Part shown: positions 50,241 through 60,930 of the stretch, piece by piece
Layout of the letters: each line of letters begins with the position of its first letter
How positions within the stretch are numbered: position 1 is the first letter of the stretch
Assembly (NCBI GenBank): GCA_021029095.1
Contig: JAJOHG010000012.1
Coordinates: 496,001-560,000 of the forward strand
Direction: 5' to 3'
Length of the DNA stretch: 64,000 bases
Source: Phellopilus nigrolimitatus
Lineage: Eukaryota > Basidiomycota > Agaricomycetes > Hymenochaetales > Hymenochaetaceae
Position numbers and translations under genes: made by a program
Notes under the pieces: model-generated
Seen by the model: only the letters and a program-made list of their open reading frames with translations
Databases searched by the model: none
Told to the model about the DNA's origin: nothing

Positions 50241-51812
50241 ATGGGTAACGAGGAATTGAGCAGCGCGGTACATCATGCTCATTGACTCAGAGCACCAATT
50301 TATGCAGGCTGAAAACATCCTTTCTAGATTGGATGGATTTCAATAGCCTGCTGGTGAGTGCCATATCGTCAACTTATGGCATATAATATGCTAAAACTTG
50401 CGGAAAGGATTGTTGTATACTCCCCGCAGATCGTCGAGAACTACAAGCTCAAGTCGGGTGAGGGTCTGAGCGTGCCCTTCGTGGTAATATGGCTGCTGGG
50501 TGATCTGTGTAATCTTATAGGTGCGTTCCCGATGCGCCCGAGATTTCCAATGTCGTTAATTTCCGGTTTTCAGGGGCGTTAATGGCCGGCTTACAGGTGA
50601 AGCACACCAGACATAATTGAAACAGGTCTGACGGTCCCGCGTCAGACAACCGTCATAATTCTTGCAATATACGTGCGTGGTTAATATGCAAACGAGCCTT
50701 TCCTTTCTGACACAGCCTGTATAATGTACAGTACTCGCTTTGCGACATTATACTGCTCTCACAGGTCTTCTACTACCGCCGCATACACCCCGTGCGCCTC
50801 GCACGTTCTGATGCCACGCCTGGCGTCATCGTATCTAACGAGGCAGGCGAGGCAAGCGCCACTACTTCGCGCGCACGCGGCCGAGACAGACGGAACAAAG
50901 AAGGAGCACGCATACGGCAAGGCGGCGCTACGCTATACCGCTGCGCTTGTATTCGTCGTAGCCACAGGCACCGCCGCATGGCTCATGAGCAAGCATGGTG
51001 AAACCAACGATAGTCCTCGCCGCCCGAAGGACGTGATCGAGTGGAAGAGCCAGGTAATCGGCTGGACGAGCGCGGCGCTGTATTGTGAGTTGCCGTTGGA
51101 GCTTTGTCTGTTCTGTCTTACGGCGCCGCGGAGCTGAGCTTGAGCTTGAACTGACTGCTTCTCGGCTATTCGCAGTGGGCTCACGGATTCCTCAGATCTG
51201 TGCGTTGTAAAATTAACGCGGGTGGCAAATTAAATTCGAAACCTTATCGAATGTTGGTTCAGGTGGCTTCAATACATTAAGACTGGGTTTGGACTCTTAA
51301 TGAAAAGGCTTCAAACCTCGTATGAGTGTATTCGCTATACTTGAGCTGATATTCCGATGCGGCCTATATTGATTTGCCATCTGCGTTGTGAGTAGGACCT
51401 ACGTAACTGACTATTTGCGCTACTAATACAGTGAAGAACTTCAAGACAAAGTGCGAGGGACTCGCTTTGGCGCTGTTCATGTTCTCAATTGCGGGTAACG
51501 TGACATATGCGTTCTCGATATGCACCGAATCAATGGATCGGCAGCATCTCATCGCGAACGCGAGTTGGCTTGCCGGTGAGTCGGTTTAATTCTCACAACG
51601 TAGGTGAGAAATGCTGACCATGGGCGACCGTGCGCGTAGGAAGCGGTCTGACAGTGTTCCTCGACGTCTTTGTAAGTATTAGCTTGCCTCGCTGCCATTT
51701 TATCACCGCATGTGAGGCTGAATGTACACAGGTTTTGTGTCAGTTCTTCTACTTCCGCTCGGCAGAGGGGCGCTTCATCTCGGAGACTTCTTTGTGCACG
51801 GAGGAAAGTTGA
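50241..51812 (+). CDS. PQ-loop repeat membrane transporter (Ypq/PQLC2-like)
   Basis: Proposed 11 exons: 50241..50267, 50328..50353, 50408..50520, 50574..50596, 50646..50672, 50732..50791, 50847..51084, 51176..51199, 51432..51575, 51640..51671, 51732..51812; 264 aa, phases close. Two PQ-loop motifs occur in transmembrane helices: VYSPQIVENYKLKSGEGLS and SRIPQILKNFKTKCEGL. The seven hydrophobic segments match a PQ-loop protein (WISIACW, FVVIWLLGDLCNLIGALMAG, VIILAIYYSLCDIILLSQVF, AALVFVVATGTAAWLM, LALALFMFSIAGNVTYAFS, GLTVFLDVFVLCQFFYF). Relatives export cationic amino acids from the vacuole/lysosome. Exon 1 and the 50791/50847 junction are the least certain parts. Confidence 0.87.
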
Positions 51813-52910
51813 TAGCAGGGAATCCGGTTACGATGTATCGTGTATGTTAAAACCTTGAATAATGTCATGAGGGCTTGCTGGTGAGAACACGAGCCTGATG
51901 TATGAGTTCATCGCTGCCTGCCAGCTGTGCATCGAAGGGTGGCATGGACATCGATAAACACGCGTGTCTGATTGAAGAGAGATGGAAGGGTCGGGATCGG
52001 GGAGAGATGAGGGAGTAAACCGACCTGCAGGATTCAGGCTATCGCGTGTGCGAACCTTTGTCGCTACATCCGTAAGTGCGGGATCTCCGTTTTGGCCGCC
52101 TCTCTTGCTCTTCAACCACCACCATCCACTCTCGTCGAGCTGCACAATATCGAACAGACATCCTGTGCTCTTGTCTTGAGTTCATTAAAAATACTATCGG
52201 TAATTTTATGAGTGCATGTGGCGCAAGTAGAAAAAAAAACCGGGCATTCGCAGCCTGCCTCGCGCTCCACCTCGTGTTTGAAGCTGCCTGATTCGAGTGA
52301 GCACGTTGCAAGCCAGGCCTCGCACTCGTCCGCCCTCCCAGGCGATAATGTATACACTCGCGCAAGAATTGCTGCTCGAAGGACCTAATTTGTTGCCTCG
52401 TGGCACCAGTTAACGCTCGCCTTGCCTCGCTGCCATGCTGACTCTTGCCGCTCCTAACATATCCCTACTTATCGGAAGCGCATCACCACCCAGAGGCCTA
52501 TAAAATCCCCTGAGGCCAACATCAGTCTGCTTTCTCTTCCCGTTCGTCATCAGGAACCCTGTGCGCACGCGAACGTTAATGCGGGCTGCTGTATAAGGTG
52601 TGTGCAATGTTCCGTGCCGTCTCGTCCTGAGCAGGCTCATTTACAGTTTTTTTTTTACGCTGCCATCCCTCCCTTAGGTTCAGCCTCGTGCTGTGTCTCC
52701 TTCCGGTCACCGAAAGCGCGAGGCAAGTCGCAGGCAAATTGGCTGTGAGCAACGTCAGTGGGCGTGACTCCTGCGCACTAACCCAGCACCCCGAACAAAG
52801 CTTGAGCAGACCCCTTCCATCTGTACAGTCCGTGAGCAAGTTTGGCTTTTATACTTATACTCTTACTCAGGCGCGACGCTATCTTACTCATTTTCGGCCC
52901 TTTGACAGAC
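51813..52910. other. Intergenic
   Basis: About 1.1 kb between two plus-strand genes. It has T and A homopolymer runs (near 52228 and 52650), overlapping frames without protein-like character, and the upstream region of the F-box gene. Nothing else recognised. Confidence 0.5.
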
Positions 52911-55239
52911 ATGGGCACCATGCCTCGACACAGCTCTGCACATCCCATCGAGGCGATGAACATGCAGGCGATTCCATCTCTGTACTTCAGGTCGTCGTCA
53001 CCGCCCAGATCAAAGGCATCGACGTCTCTCCCCGTGATGAATACGCCGTTGCCCATGCACATGCACATACCATCTGCACGGTCGTCTGCATCGTCCGCGG
53101 CCAACCATCGATTGGAGAGGGAGGCGAGGGTGCCGATGGCTCCAGTAATGAACAGGCGTGGTAGCAGCTCAAGCAGTTCTGGTAGCTCGAGGTCGAGGGC
53201 GTATGTGAGCAGTTCCGTTCGTCTCGGCGACTGCATCCCACAGTCCAGGACGCCCACTTCACTGTCGACGCCGTCGCGAGCACGTTCTCGGCGCCAGTCT
53301 ACGAGCTCGGGCGCGATCCCATATCTGCCACCTTACGCTGATCGCAATGGTGCATCACCTAATTCAATACCGCATCTACGAGAAGCTCTGAACTCGTTGG
53401 AGTCGCAGATGGCAAGTCTCATGTGTGAGAGGCAGATGTTGGAGACGAAGCTTGAACAGGCAGTTAGGCAGCAATCGCCGGTACATAGGTTACCGAGCGA
53501 GTTACTGGGATCGATATTCGAGATTGGGGTGCACCATTTGGAAGAAGAGGATGCGCTGTTACTTTCGACGGTCATGCTTGTCTGCAAAGAATGGACCAAA
53601 GTCGCGCAAAACACACCCGTGCTGTGGTCTCGGATAATGATCGAGAATCAAAATTCGATACCCAAGGCTCGCCGGAAGTTAGCACGCTCAAAGGCCGTCC
53701 CGCTTGATATTAGCATCCAATTTGGTCCGCAAGCCGAGGGTACTCAGGCAGTGACGGAGGTCGTCGTGCACGCACTTGACTTGCTACGGCCTGCGCTCTG
53801 GCGCTGGCGTACCTTCCGCCTCGCTGTACCGACGCGTGCACATGCCCATGCGGCACTTATTCAATGTCGGGAGCCCGCGCCGATGCTCGAAGTGCTCGCG
53901 GTGCAGGTCCACCACGTATTGCAGGATGACAGACATGCATCCGTTCGCGCACCATCGGCGATCTTGCCGCTTTTCCAAGGCCACGTCCCTCGATTACGCA
54001 CGTTCACCTCGACATCATTCCATTTCGGGTGGGACCTTGGGCTTATGAGTCGCCTGCGCGTGTTGAAGCTCGGCGGATTTTGGAACGGGTGTGCGCCGAG
54101 CGTCGGGACGGTCATCAGCATGCTGCGGGCGTGCCCTGGCCTAGAGGAGCTAGCGCTCCGGAATATGTCCGACGTGGATAGCGGATTTTGCGCGGATTAT
54201 GACGCAAAGGACGGCCAGTCAGTGCCGTCTAACAACATGCTGTTTCCCAAGGAGTCGGACATGGTTTGTTTGCCGCGGCTCAAGAAGGCATCGTTTTACT
54301 ATGCGGGCGTCGATCGGATCCAGGCTGTCTTCTCACACCTGGTATTCCCGGCTCTTGAGAAAGTGGAATTTTCGTACATGGACAACCTCACACCAATCAT
54401 TAAGCACCTCAAACGCCAGTCTTTTAGTTCACTGCCCTTGGTGCATTTGCGTATTGAATCGTGCTTGTTCAACGAGCTGAAATTTGTGAGGTTGCTCCGC
54501 CGGCTGCCTACTCTTCAAACCCTTGAACTCGTGGACGTGGAAGACATCTCTTCTAATTTTTTGAATGTAAGTACCAAATTCTCACACGTCTTAAAATTAT
54601 CTTAACGTCGTGTCTCTGATCATCTGACGATTTATTCAGGGCTTATCAACTCCGACAACTGCTCAGGAGTGGATCTGCCCGAACCTCGAGACGCTCAACT
54701 TCGACGGCTGTTCAGCTATCGCGTGGGACGCGCTCCGTTCGCTTATCGAATCACGCTTACCCGCGAACTCAGCATCGCGCCTTCTGAGCCCACCCAATGC
54801 CGCATTCGCGCGCAACAACACGACATTCGTGTCCTCTGCGTCTGCTTATGCCGCGCAGCAGCGACAGCACCATCCATCTGCGACCTTGGACTCGGGCGCG
54901 GCGGGGCACGTGAGTCGGGCGAGTAGTGCCGCGAGCACACTAGGCGCAGGGGTCCCGCGCCGTCTGCGGGTGGTCGACCTGACACGTTGCCACCAGATCA
55001 GCAAAGAGATGGATACAGTGGTTGCGCATGTACGTGACCGAGGTGCGGTGCGAGACTGCGAAAACGTACTGGGGCGAGTTTGGATTTTCGCCTTGAGCGC
55101 AAACACATTCACCCTTTCTTCCGTGCATACTTCTCTGATCTATTCGATTCTTTCAACATCTCTATTGCGAAACCCCTCATCCCCAGACCTTTTTGCCATT
55201 ATTTCTGTTCTCTCAACTTTGCTTTCCACAGTGCCATAG
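52911..55239 (+). CDS. F-box protein with LRR-like C-terminus
   Basis: Exons 52911..54566 and 54640..55239; 751 aa, phase closes. The first in-frame ATG is 52911. Residues ~1-155 are Ser/Arg-rich and disordered; a short coiled coil (REALNSLESQMASLMCERQM) precedes an F-box-like segment, PVHRLPSELLGSIFEIGVHH followed by STVMLVCKEWTKVAQNTPVLWSRI, the typical agaric F-box layout. LRR-like strands follow (RLRVLKLGGFWNG, CPGLEELALRNM, LPTLQTLELVDVED, CPNLETLNFDGC). Likely a substrate receptor of an SCF ubiquitin ligase. The final ~50 residues are hydrophobic and may be read-through of a further unrecognised intron. Confidence 0.86.
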
Positions 55240-56097
55240 ATAATCCCCGCGCTAGTGCAATTTTTATGCTGTTTATGTACATCATTGCTTGAGGCTCATT
55301 TCTTTATTTGCTTCTCTCTTTACCCTCATTATTTCTCGTGCTCTTTTGCATTCAGATATAGTAGCATAGTCGAAGTCATCAATGTATTACATGTGGATTT
55401 TTTCTTTATTACTTCTTGTCGATGTGTAAACCTGAGATTTATACATACTGTAACCTTCAGTTGATTCAACCCAATGCGCTGCACATATATCTATCTCCAG
55501 CCCGGAGCTCCCCGACACAAGCGGCCCTAAAGCAGCGTCCTGGGCTTCTGCTCGTGGACAATTGAGAGAACCCGCCTGGTATGAACACCTGTTCTTTCGC
55601 AGACTAATTCCCAACTGGCTTTTATTCTCTGGAAAAAGCTATAGTTGCAGGCTGCGCTCGCTTCGTCGTCATTTCTCAAGATGTACTCGACTCATAGCTA
55701 GTATGCAACAATAGGATACTCTCAGAATATCTCGACCGTAGCACAGACACAGAACTTTTCCCCTGAGACATCCACGTTTAAGGGTGCAATATACAATACT
55801 GTGCAATGATGTCCACATTTCGAGACATTGTGGGCAGGGGGATTTTAACCTAATCTAGGCAGTGATAAATAGCTTTGCTTTAGTTGAGCATTTTTAGTGT
55901 TGGTTTTCATGGTTTGCAGTTGCAGACTTTTGATTAGACTGCAAACCAGACAGAACTTTTGCATCCCTGCTAGTACGTGTTATGTAATGCATTGTGAAGC
56001 AGCAGTATAAATTTTATCATTCCCATTGCCCCCATCTTCCAAGACTCAAAAATCTGCTTCACACCACTGTCTTCAAGACACACACTTACTTTATATC
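55240..56097. other. Intergenic leading into CpG-poor block
   Basis: 858 bp. The left part has ordinary composition; from about 55.8 kb CpG becomes rare. It contains the inverted repeat at 55910..55948. No gene recognised. Confidence 0.5.
55910..55948. repeat. Inverted repeat (11-bp arms)
   Basis: TGGTTTGCAGT and its perfect reverse complement ACTGCAAACCA are separated by 17 nt, upstream of the CpG-poor F-box gene. It could form a hairpin or be a protein-binding palindrome. Confidence 0.8.
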
Positions 56098-57360
56098 ATG
56101 TCCTCTCATAATGAAGGGTCACCTTCCGCTCATATTGATAACATCCCCACAGAAATCCTGTCTCATATTCTTGTTTCTTGTCATGAACACAATAACACAC
56201 CATCTACTTCAACTGCACCCCTGGCTCTAACTCGGGTCAGCAAAAAGTGGAATGCAGTTGCCAATGACTTACCTCGCCTATGGACTGACATTAAACTTGA
56301 TAATGATGCAATAACAGATGGAAAAGGACTTACTTCAAAAAAATTCCTTGAGCAACTGGGAAGATGGATAAAAAATTCTGGAAATGTCCCCATCTCCATC
56401 AAGTTTTCATACTTGTACTCGTCTAGCCATAGCACCTATGAAGACTATTGCAAAGAAATGAAAGACATTGTTGACCTGCTTCTCACTTGTCAGAACCGCT
56501 GGCATACACTGAAGATTCATGTGAAAGACTTTGCTGTTGTTCAGGGTCTACTGGATGCAATGTCCAATCTTGACAATGCACCACAGCTCAGGAAATTTAA
56601 ATTTCGAGCTTCAAACAGGCTAAACAGTAACTGTCTGGCCTGGAAAGCATGGTGCACTGGCCTCACTCTGCATCCCAAAGATAGACATTCTGGGTATGCA
56701 CGGCTCACAGGCCTTGAGTTGAGAGGCAGCCTATCTAAAGAATCTGCTATGTGGTGGATTAGACAAGCACCAAACCTAAAGACACTTGAAGTTTGTGATC
56801 CTGAGATGGAGATAGAGCATCATCAAATCCTCCCTCTTCATGTGTGGGAGCTTAAGAACCTCTCTAAGCTATCTATTGTTGTATTTCCTTCATCACACAT
56901 AAGGTCATTGCTTGCACAGCTTACTTTTCCTGTGTTGACTGACTTACATGTGAATGTGGCTTGGACTGAATCCAGCAACTCAGCTCTTATTGAGGATCTT
57001 CTAAGCCGCACAAAACCACAAGACCTTAGAAAGCTCACTTTGAGCTGCTTCCCAATCAGTGAAACCAGTACATTGACATACCTGAAGCAATCTCCCAACC
57101 TGGTCTATTTGAAAGTATCTCCAATGACACCTATGATTCTGGATGCACTGACAGCGAGGAGTGGAAAACATCCTTATTGTCCTAACCTTGAAGAACTAGA
57201 TGCCAAACGTTTCTCCTCCGACTGTAAAAAGCTTTGGGATGTGGTACATTCTCGATTACATGACTCAAGATTTAATTCACTGAAAAAACTCACTGTTCCT
57301 TCTGATATCCCCAAGACCCAATATGAAGCCCTAGCAGATTTGGGTTTGAAGGTATCATAA
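56098..57360 (+). CDS. Intronless F-box protein in CpG-poor DNA
   Basis: One uninterrupted frame of 420 codons from ATG 56098 to TAA 57360. The F-box is near the N-terminus (IDNIPTEILSHILVSC, then LALTRVSKKWNAVANDLPRLWTDI), followed by LRR-like segments (YARLTGLELRG, APNLKTLEVCD, LKNLSKLSIV, DLRKLTLSCFP, SPNLVYLKVSP, CPNLEELDAK). Unlike its neighbours the gene has no introns, is rich in T/A at third positions and contains only about a dozen CpG by eye, while the flanking genes are CpG-rich. The frame is intact, so it is either expressed or recently inserted. It looks like a member of an expanded F-box family carried in repeat-rich or methylated DNA. Confidence 0.82.
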   Translation: MSSHNEGSPSAHIDNIPTEILSHILVSCHEHNNTPSTSTAPLALTRVSKKWNAVANDLPRLWTDIKLDNDAITDGKGLTSKKFLEQLGRWIKNSGNVPISIKFSYLYSSSHSTYEDYCKEMKDIVDLLLTCQNRWHTLKIHVKDFAVVQGLLDAMSNLDNAPQLRKFKFRASNRLNSNCLAWKAWCTGLTLHPKDRHSGYARLTGLELRGSLSKESAMWWIRQAPNLKTLEVCDPEMEIEHHQILPLHVWELKNLSKLSIVVFPSSHIRSLLAQLTFPVLTDLHVNVAWTESSNSALIEDLLSRTKPQDLRKLTLSCFPISETSTLTYLKQSPNLVYLKVSPMTPMILDALTARSGKHPYCPNLEELDAKRFSSDCKKLWDVVHSRLHDSRFNSLKKLTVPSDIPKTQYEALADLGLKVS

Positions 57361-57401
57361 CATTAAGAGGCAACGGCCACTTGAGACACAACCACATCAA
57401 A

Positions 57402-57462
57402 AATTGGTCATGCTGAGTCAGGCTGAGTCAGTTTTAGTCATGATTGGTCATTTTTAGTCATC
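57402..57462. repeat. Short GTCA-motif direct repeats
   Basis: Repeated GGTCAT, GAGTCAG and TTAGTCAT words in 60 bp directly after the F-box stop codon, including two adjacent CTGAGTCAG copies and two TTTTAGTCAT copies. Confidence 0.75.
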
Positions 57463-57565
57463 TACAAACACAGTAATTCTGCCTCCTCCCATCAAATTCC
57501 CTTCCTTGGTCAACCTGCCTGCTCCCTCCCAAAGTGCCAACTCTGCAGGTCCTTAAATGCACATC

Positions 57566-57690
57566 CATAAGCGGCAAAACTACAAATCCAAAAATACAGT
57601 CTCAAAGCGGCAACAGTGCAGAAATAAAATAAAGAACAGGCTCAAAACGGCAACTGCTGCTCAAATAGTTCCTTAAACTGGCAAACTTAC
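57566..57690. repeat. Degenerate ~40-bp tandem repeats around CGGCAA
   Basis: Four diverged units share an AAGCGGCAA-like core (AAGCGGCAAAAC, AAAGCGGCAACAG, AAAACGGCAACTG, AAACTGGCAAAC), spaced roughly 35-45 bp, each followed by an A-rich or CAG-ending stretch. Confidence 0.7.
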
Positions 57691-57998
57691 AGTATTAGAA
57701 CTTTCAACAGCCTCTCATACCACTGATGCACTTTATTATATACAGTTTCAAAGTAAACCTCATTCATGCAATAATTAAATAATCTCCAAGCTGCTATTTA
57801 CAGCGCAAACATGCTGTATCTATGAAGGAAATAAGGAGAAAAAGTGTGGATGTGAATTGCTTTCCTTTTTTGGGGGTGCATCAACACCTTCTTGGTGCCA
57901 CCTGCAAAAAAAAAAATTCCTCCTTCCAAAATTACCCATAATATTACTAAGCTGCAACCCCACGGAGAGCGTCCAAGAACCCAGAGTCCATGAACCCA

Positions 57999-58027
57999 GA
58001 GAGTCCCAGGCTTCGCCTGGGACTCTC
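57999..58027. repeat. Perfect 13-bp hairpin with 3-nt loop
   Basis: GAGAGTCCCAGGC, loop TTC, then GCCTGGGACTCTC, the exact reverse complement. It is preceded by two AACCCAGAG direct repeats and followed within a few bases by CTGGT. It resembles a transposon-end or terminator-like palindrome rather than a gene feature. Confidence 0.85.
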
Positions 58028-58249
58028 GGCTGGTGTATGTGTATATGGTGAATGATGATTGACAGGAATGGAAGAAAATGCTACTGCTTACGTAAATAAT
58101 AGACATTGTAGTAGTTACTGCAATAAAACCACGAAGGATGGTACTGGTCCCAGTAACGCAAGGCAAGCCTGCACGCCACGCCGCACACCGACACTACCAA
58201 GCGCATCGTCGATCACATGTGCTCTGCTTATCCACTACCTACGTCATCA

Positions 58250-59238
58250 TGTCACCCGCGCCCGAGCTCTGCGCGCCGCCGCGCAGCTCCATCCAAAGCA
58301 TGCCGCACACAGCACGCGACCACGCACGCACCCGAGTCCGCCTCCTGCACGCGGACGCAAGCACACAGAGCACCTGCAGGTAGGGCATTCGGTACGCGCG
58401 CACAGCCAAGCACCGTCTGGAGGACCTCGCGCGCTTTGTCGAGCATCACGCGCTCCCACGCGCGGGGGCCAGGACGCACAACGGTCCCGCGCTCGCAGAT
58501 AATTCCTGCGCGGTTGCTCTTGGAAATTCTCCTCCACTGTGATATACGCCTCGCTTGCCATGCGTGCTCCCACTGCATCCAATGCTCGAACAGCTGACGA
58601 GCATCTGGGACGTTGCCGAGTAGCTGCTCGACGTAGACATACTTGTACCACAGTTGATTGATGCGCGGGAGGAGCGTCACGGCCCGGTCAACGAGATTGC
58701 GAGCGTGCCGAACGTTGCATCCCTTGATCTCCATCTCGGTATATGACAGTCATAGTTGGACGCTTTGCGCGTCGACATTGAGAGCGCACTTGTACATGTA
58801 CACAGAGCGGGAGCGTTCATATTCTCTTTGACTGGCCTCCAGCTCGCATATGATGTCCATTCCTTTCTGCAGTGTGTCAAAGGCGCGTCAAAGATGCTGC
58901 ATATACTGCGACCAAAGAAATACACACGAGTTTCGCGTCCGCCTGATGCGTTCCTCGAACTCCTTCCGTTTACGACCTCTGTACTCATTTAACTTCTCGA
59001 AGTCTTCGATACGCTGCTTCGGCGCGCGGAAGGCTGTCTCCTGCCGCACCTGTACCTCTCGCAGGAGCTGCTCGGCGGTGATCTAAGGAACGACAGTGAG
59101 CTCGTGAAGTTCAATCAGAGCTTGCAGATGCACTCGAACGGCTGCTGCAGCCCGGTTTTTCACTCTGAATATTGAGATTCAGTCATCTCCTAAACGTGTA
59201 TTTTCGAAATCATACCGTGGTGTTCTACTGTCCTGCAT
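58250..59238 (-). pseudogene. CLF1: Decayed 5' copy of the splicing factor CLF1/Syf3 (crooked-neck, HAT repeats)
   Basis: Reading leftward from ATG 59238, the CLF1 start can be followed through retained introns: MQDSRTPR (59216..59238), VKNRAAAAVR (59134..59164), then [20 protein letters not shown] and [10 protein letters not shown] (exon starting 59082). After the next junction the frame breaks: a missing base follows KEWTSYASW, a TGG-to-TGA stop interrupts SVQL*LSYTEME, and further frame changes follow EHWMQWE. HAT-repeat signatures remain (NVRHARNLVDRAVTLLPRINQLWYKYVYVE, LDKAREVLQTVL). Only about the first third of a normal ~750-aa CLF1 is present, so a full copy should exist elsewhere. 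Retained introns mean it arose by DNA duplication, not retroposition. Confidence 0.88.
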
Positions 59239-59362
59239 ACTTTTGTTGTCTGAAGGAAAATGCTTGAGGCGGGTGAAGTCAGGACTGTCGCAGTTGTATT
59301 CGTGGGAACGTGTCCTGGATGTACAACATCTTTACCAGAATTCTAATTGCGACCACACGACC

Positions 59363-60546
59363 ATGTCTCAAACCTCAGAACGTCCAATTCTGCTAAATCT
59401 TTGCCTAACTTCGTCGAATGACTGGTCTACCGCCTTGGAAATACCGTCTAATATGCTTCCTGTATTCTGCTTGAAGCCTCGCAAGTGGCTGGACTATCTA
59501 GGCTACGCTCTGACCGGCTCCGACGGGACTCTCTCGCTTTCCTCAGAAACCCCTGCAGACTTGTGCGACCTCGACCTCCCCATAGCTCCGGGGGAGGCGT
59601 TCTTCTTTCATACGAGCGGCTCTGTTGCGTACGTCGATCCGGACCTGGTGACGACCGATTCGAGCCACTCCTCCACTGCCCGAGAGACGGGTTTCTGGGA
59701 CGCGCTGCTGGCTCGCGATGGATTGTGCCCCTTCTCGTCAGTACAGCCATCCCTTTGCGATGCTACTCATCTTCTGCCTCATGCAAAGGGAAATGAGGTG
59801 ACTCACAGTTGCATAATTTATGCATTGCGTCTTCTCTTTTCTCACTGCTGTCGTAGTATATCGAGCTGCTGACACGAAAGCGGACTGAAGGACGGCTGGT
59901 CATTGCGGAGATAGATGACCCGCGAAATGGGATTCTTGTCGGTAGAGGCCTTCACGGGTGGATGGGGACCGGGGTGCTTGGATTTTTACAGGTATACTTG
60001 TTATTGTCTACCTTCTGCGGCGGACCTCACACACCTTTTGTTTGTCAGACCCCTATTCGGTCACTGAAATCCAGCGACATTCATGAGGGTGCCGAGCCCG
60101 ACGCATATTGTCTTACCATACATGTTTTCTTGGAAAATAGTAATTCTCGGCAGTCTCTTTATCACGACAAGGTAGCGAGTCTACGTTCACCTCTTCCGGC
60201 CAACTGGCCGTCAGAAGTCATCTTCACCGCTCTCTATGCGAGCGCAGCATTGAGAGCATGGGGGAAAGAAGACTTCAAGACTAGACTTGCAAGCATCACT
60301 CGCATGGACTATTATCCGAATGCCCTGCAAGATAAATCGGCAAGAGATGAGGCGAAGAAAATAAGACGCGAGGAGAGAATGAAGAGAAAGCAGCAAGAGC
60401 ACAGAGAACCCGACGGACAGGATGCGATCATGGCTCTGTGGAGCATATTCCACGACAAGGCAATGGAAAGAGCAAAGGAGACGGCAGAGTCCGAGTCGAG
60501 GCAGTGTTCAACAGACAAGGTGACATCGTGGTTGAATGGTCCGTAG
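59363..60546 (+). CDS. HNH-endonuclease-domain protein (HNH_2 type, fungal)
   Basis: Exons 59363..59797, 59857..59991, 60049..60546; 355 aa, phases close. Around residues 120-155 is the pattern ALLARDGLCPFS...CDATHLLPHAKGNEYIELL, which matches the HNH_2 domain found in many agaric proteins (conserved Cys, Asp-Ala-x-His, and KG-x-EY). Downstream GILVGRGLHGWMGTG fits the rest of that domain. The C-terminus is a long basic helix (ARDEAKKIRREERMKRKQQEHRE). No partner or target is evident; the biological role of this fungal family is unknown. The start ATG 59363 lies 124 bp from the divergent CLF1 relic. Confidence 0.82.
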
Positions 60547-60930
60547 GCGGCAGGTCATTGGTCCGTTCTCTTGCTAAATTAAAAGTCTGCCCTCCATACC
60601 TTATGATTGAAAGTTGACCTGCTGTTTCGCCCATTAGCTTTCATAACCCAGCTGCTGCGGCTTTGGAGATGTGTACAGTCGAAATAATTCTCCGGAGAGT
60701 CAAGTTACATGTACATGTACATGTACCAATTTGGACCTGAAGCATCTGATCTGCATTTTTTACATTTTCCGCCCCTAAATAAACGTCGCAGAGAAATTAC
60801 GTGCATTCTACTACTCGTGATATATACTTTCTTCCAAGCACCTTCAAAAACGGAGACTGAAATCAGACTGTCGGATCCGTGCGACGCGCGTTCGGGCTCG
60901 ATCATCTCTAGCTAGCCTCTTTTTATAAGT
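60547..60930. other. Intergenic, convergent 3' ends
   Basis: 384 bp between the HNH gene and the FAD oxidase; contains the ACATGT repeat. Confidence 0.5.
60706..60725. repeat. Palindromic (ACATGT)n microsatellite
   Basis: Three tandem TACATG units (20 bp), self-complementary. Confidence 0.85.

Larger units (their letters stand above)
57361..58249. other. CpG-poor, repeat-bearing non-coding stretch
   Basis: Contains the GTCA-type repeats, the CGGCAA-type repeats and the 29-bp hairpin annotated separately, plus an A10 tract near 57907. No open frame with protein-like composition. It looks like transposon-derived or minisatellite sequence. Confidence 0.55.

Noticed and set aside
53784..54121. 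Long open frames antisense to the F-box gene
   Set aside because: They mirror GC-rich codons of the real gene on the other strand; only the plus-strand frame has F-box and LRR patterns.
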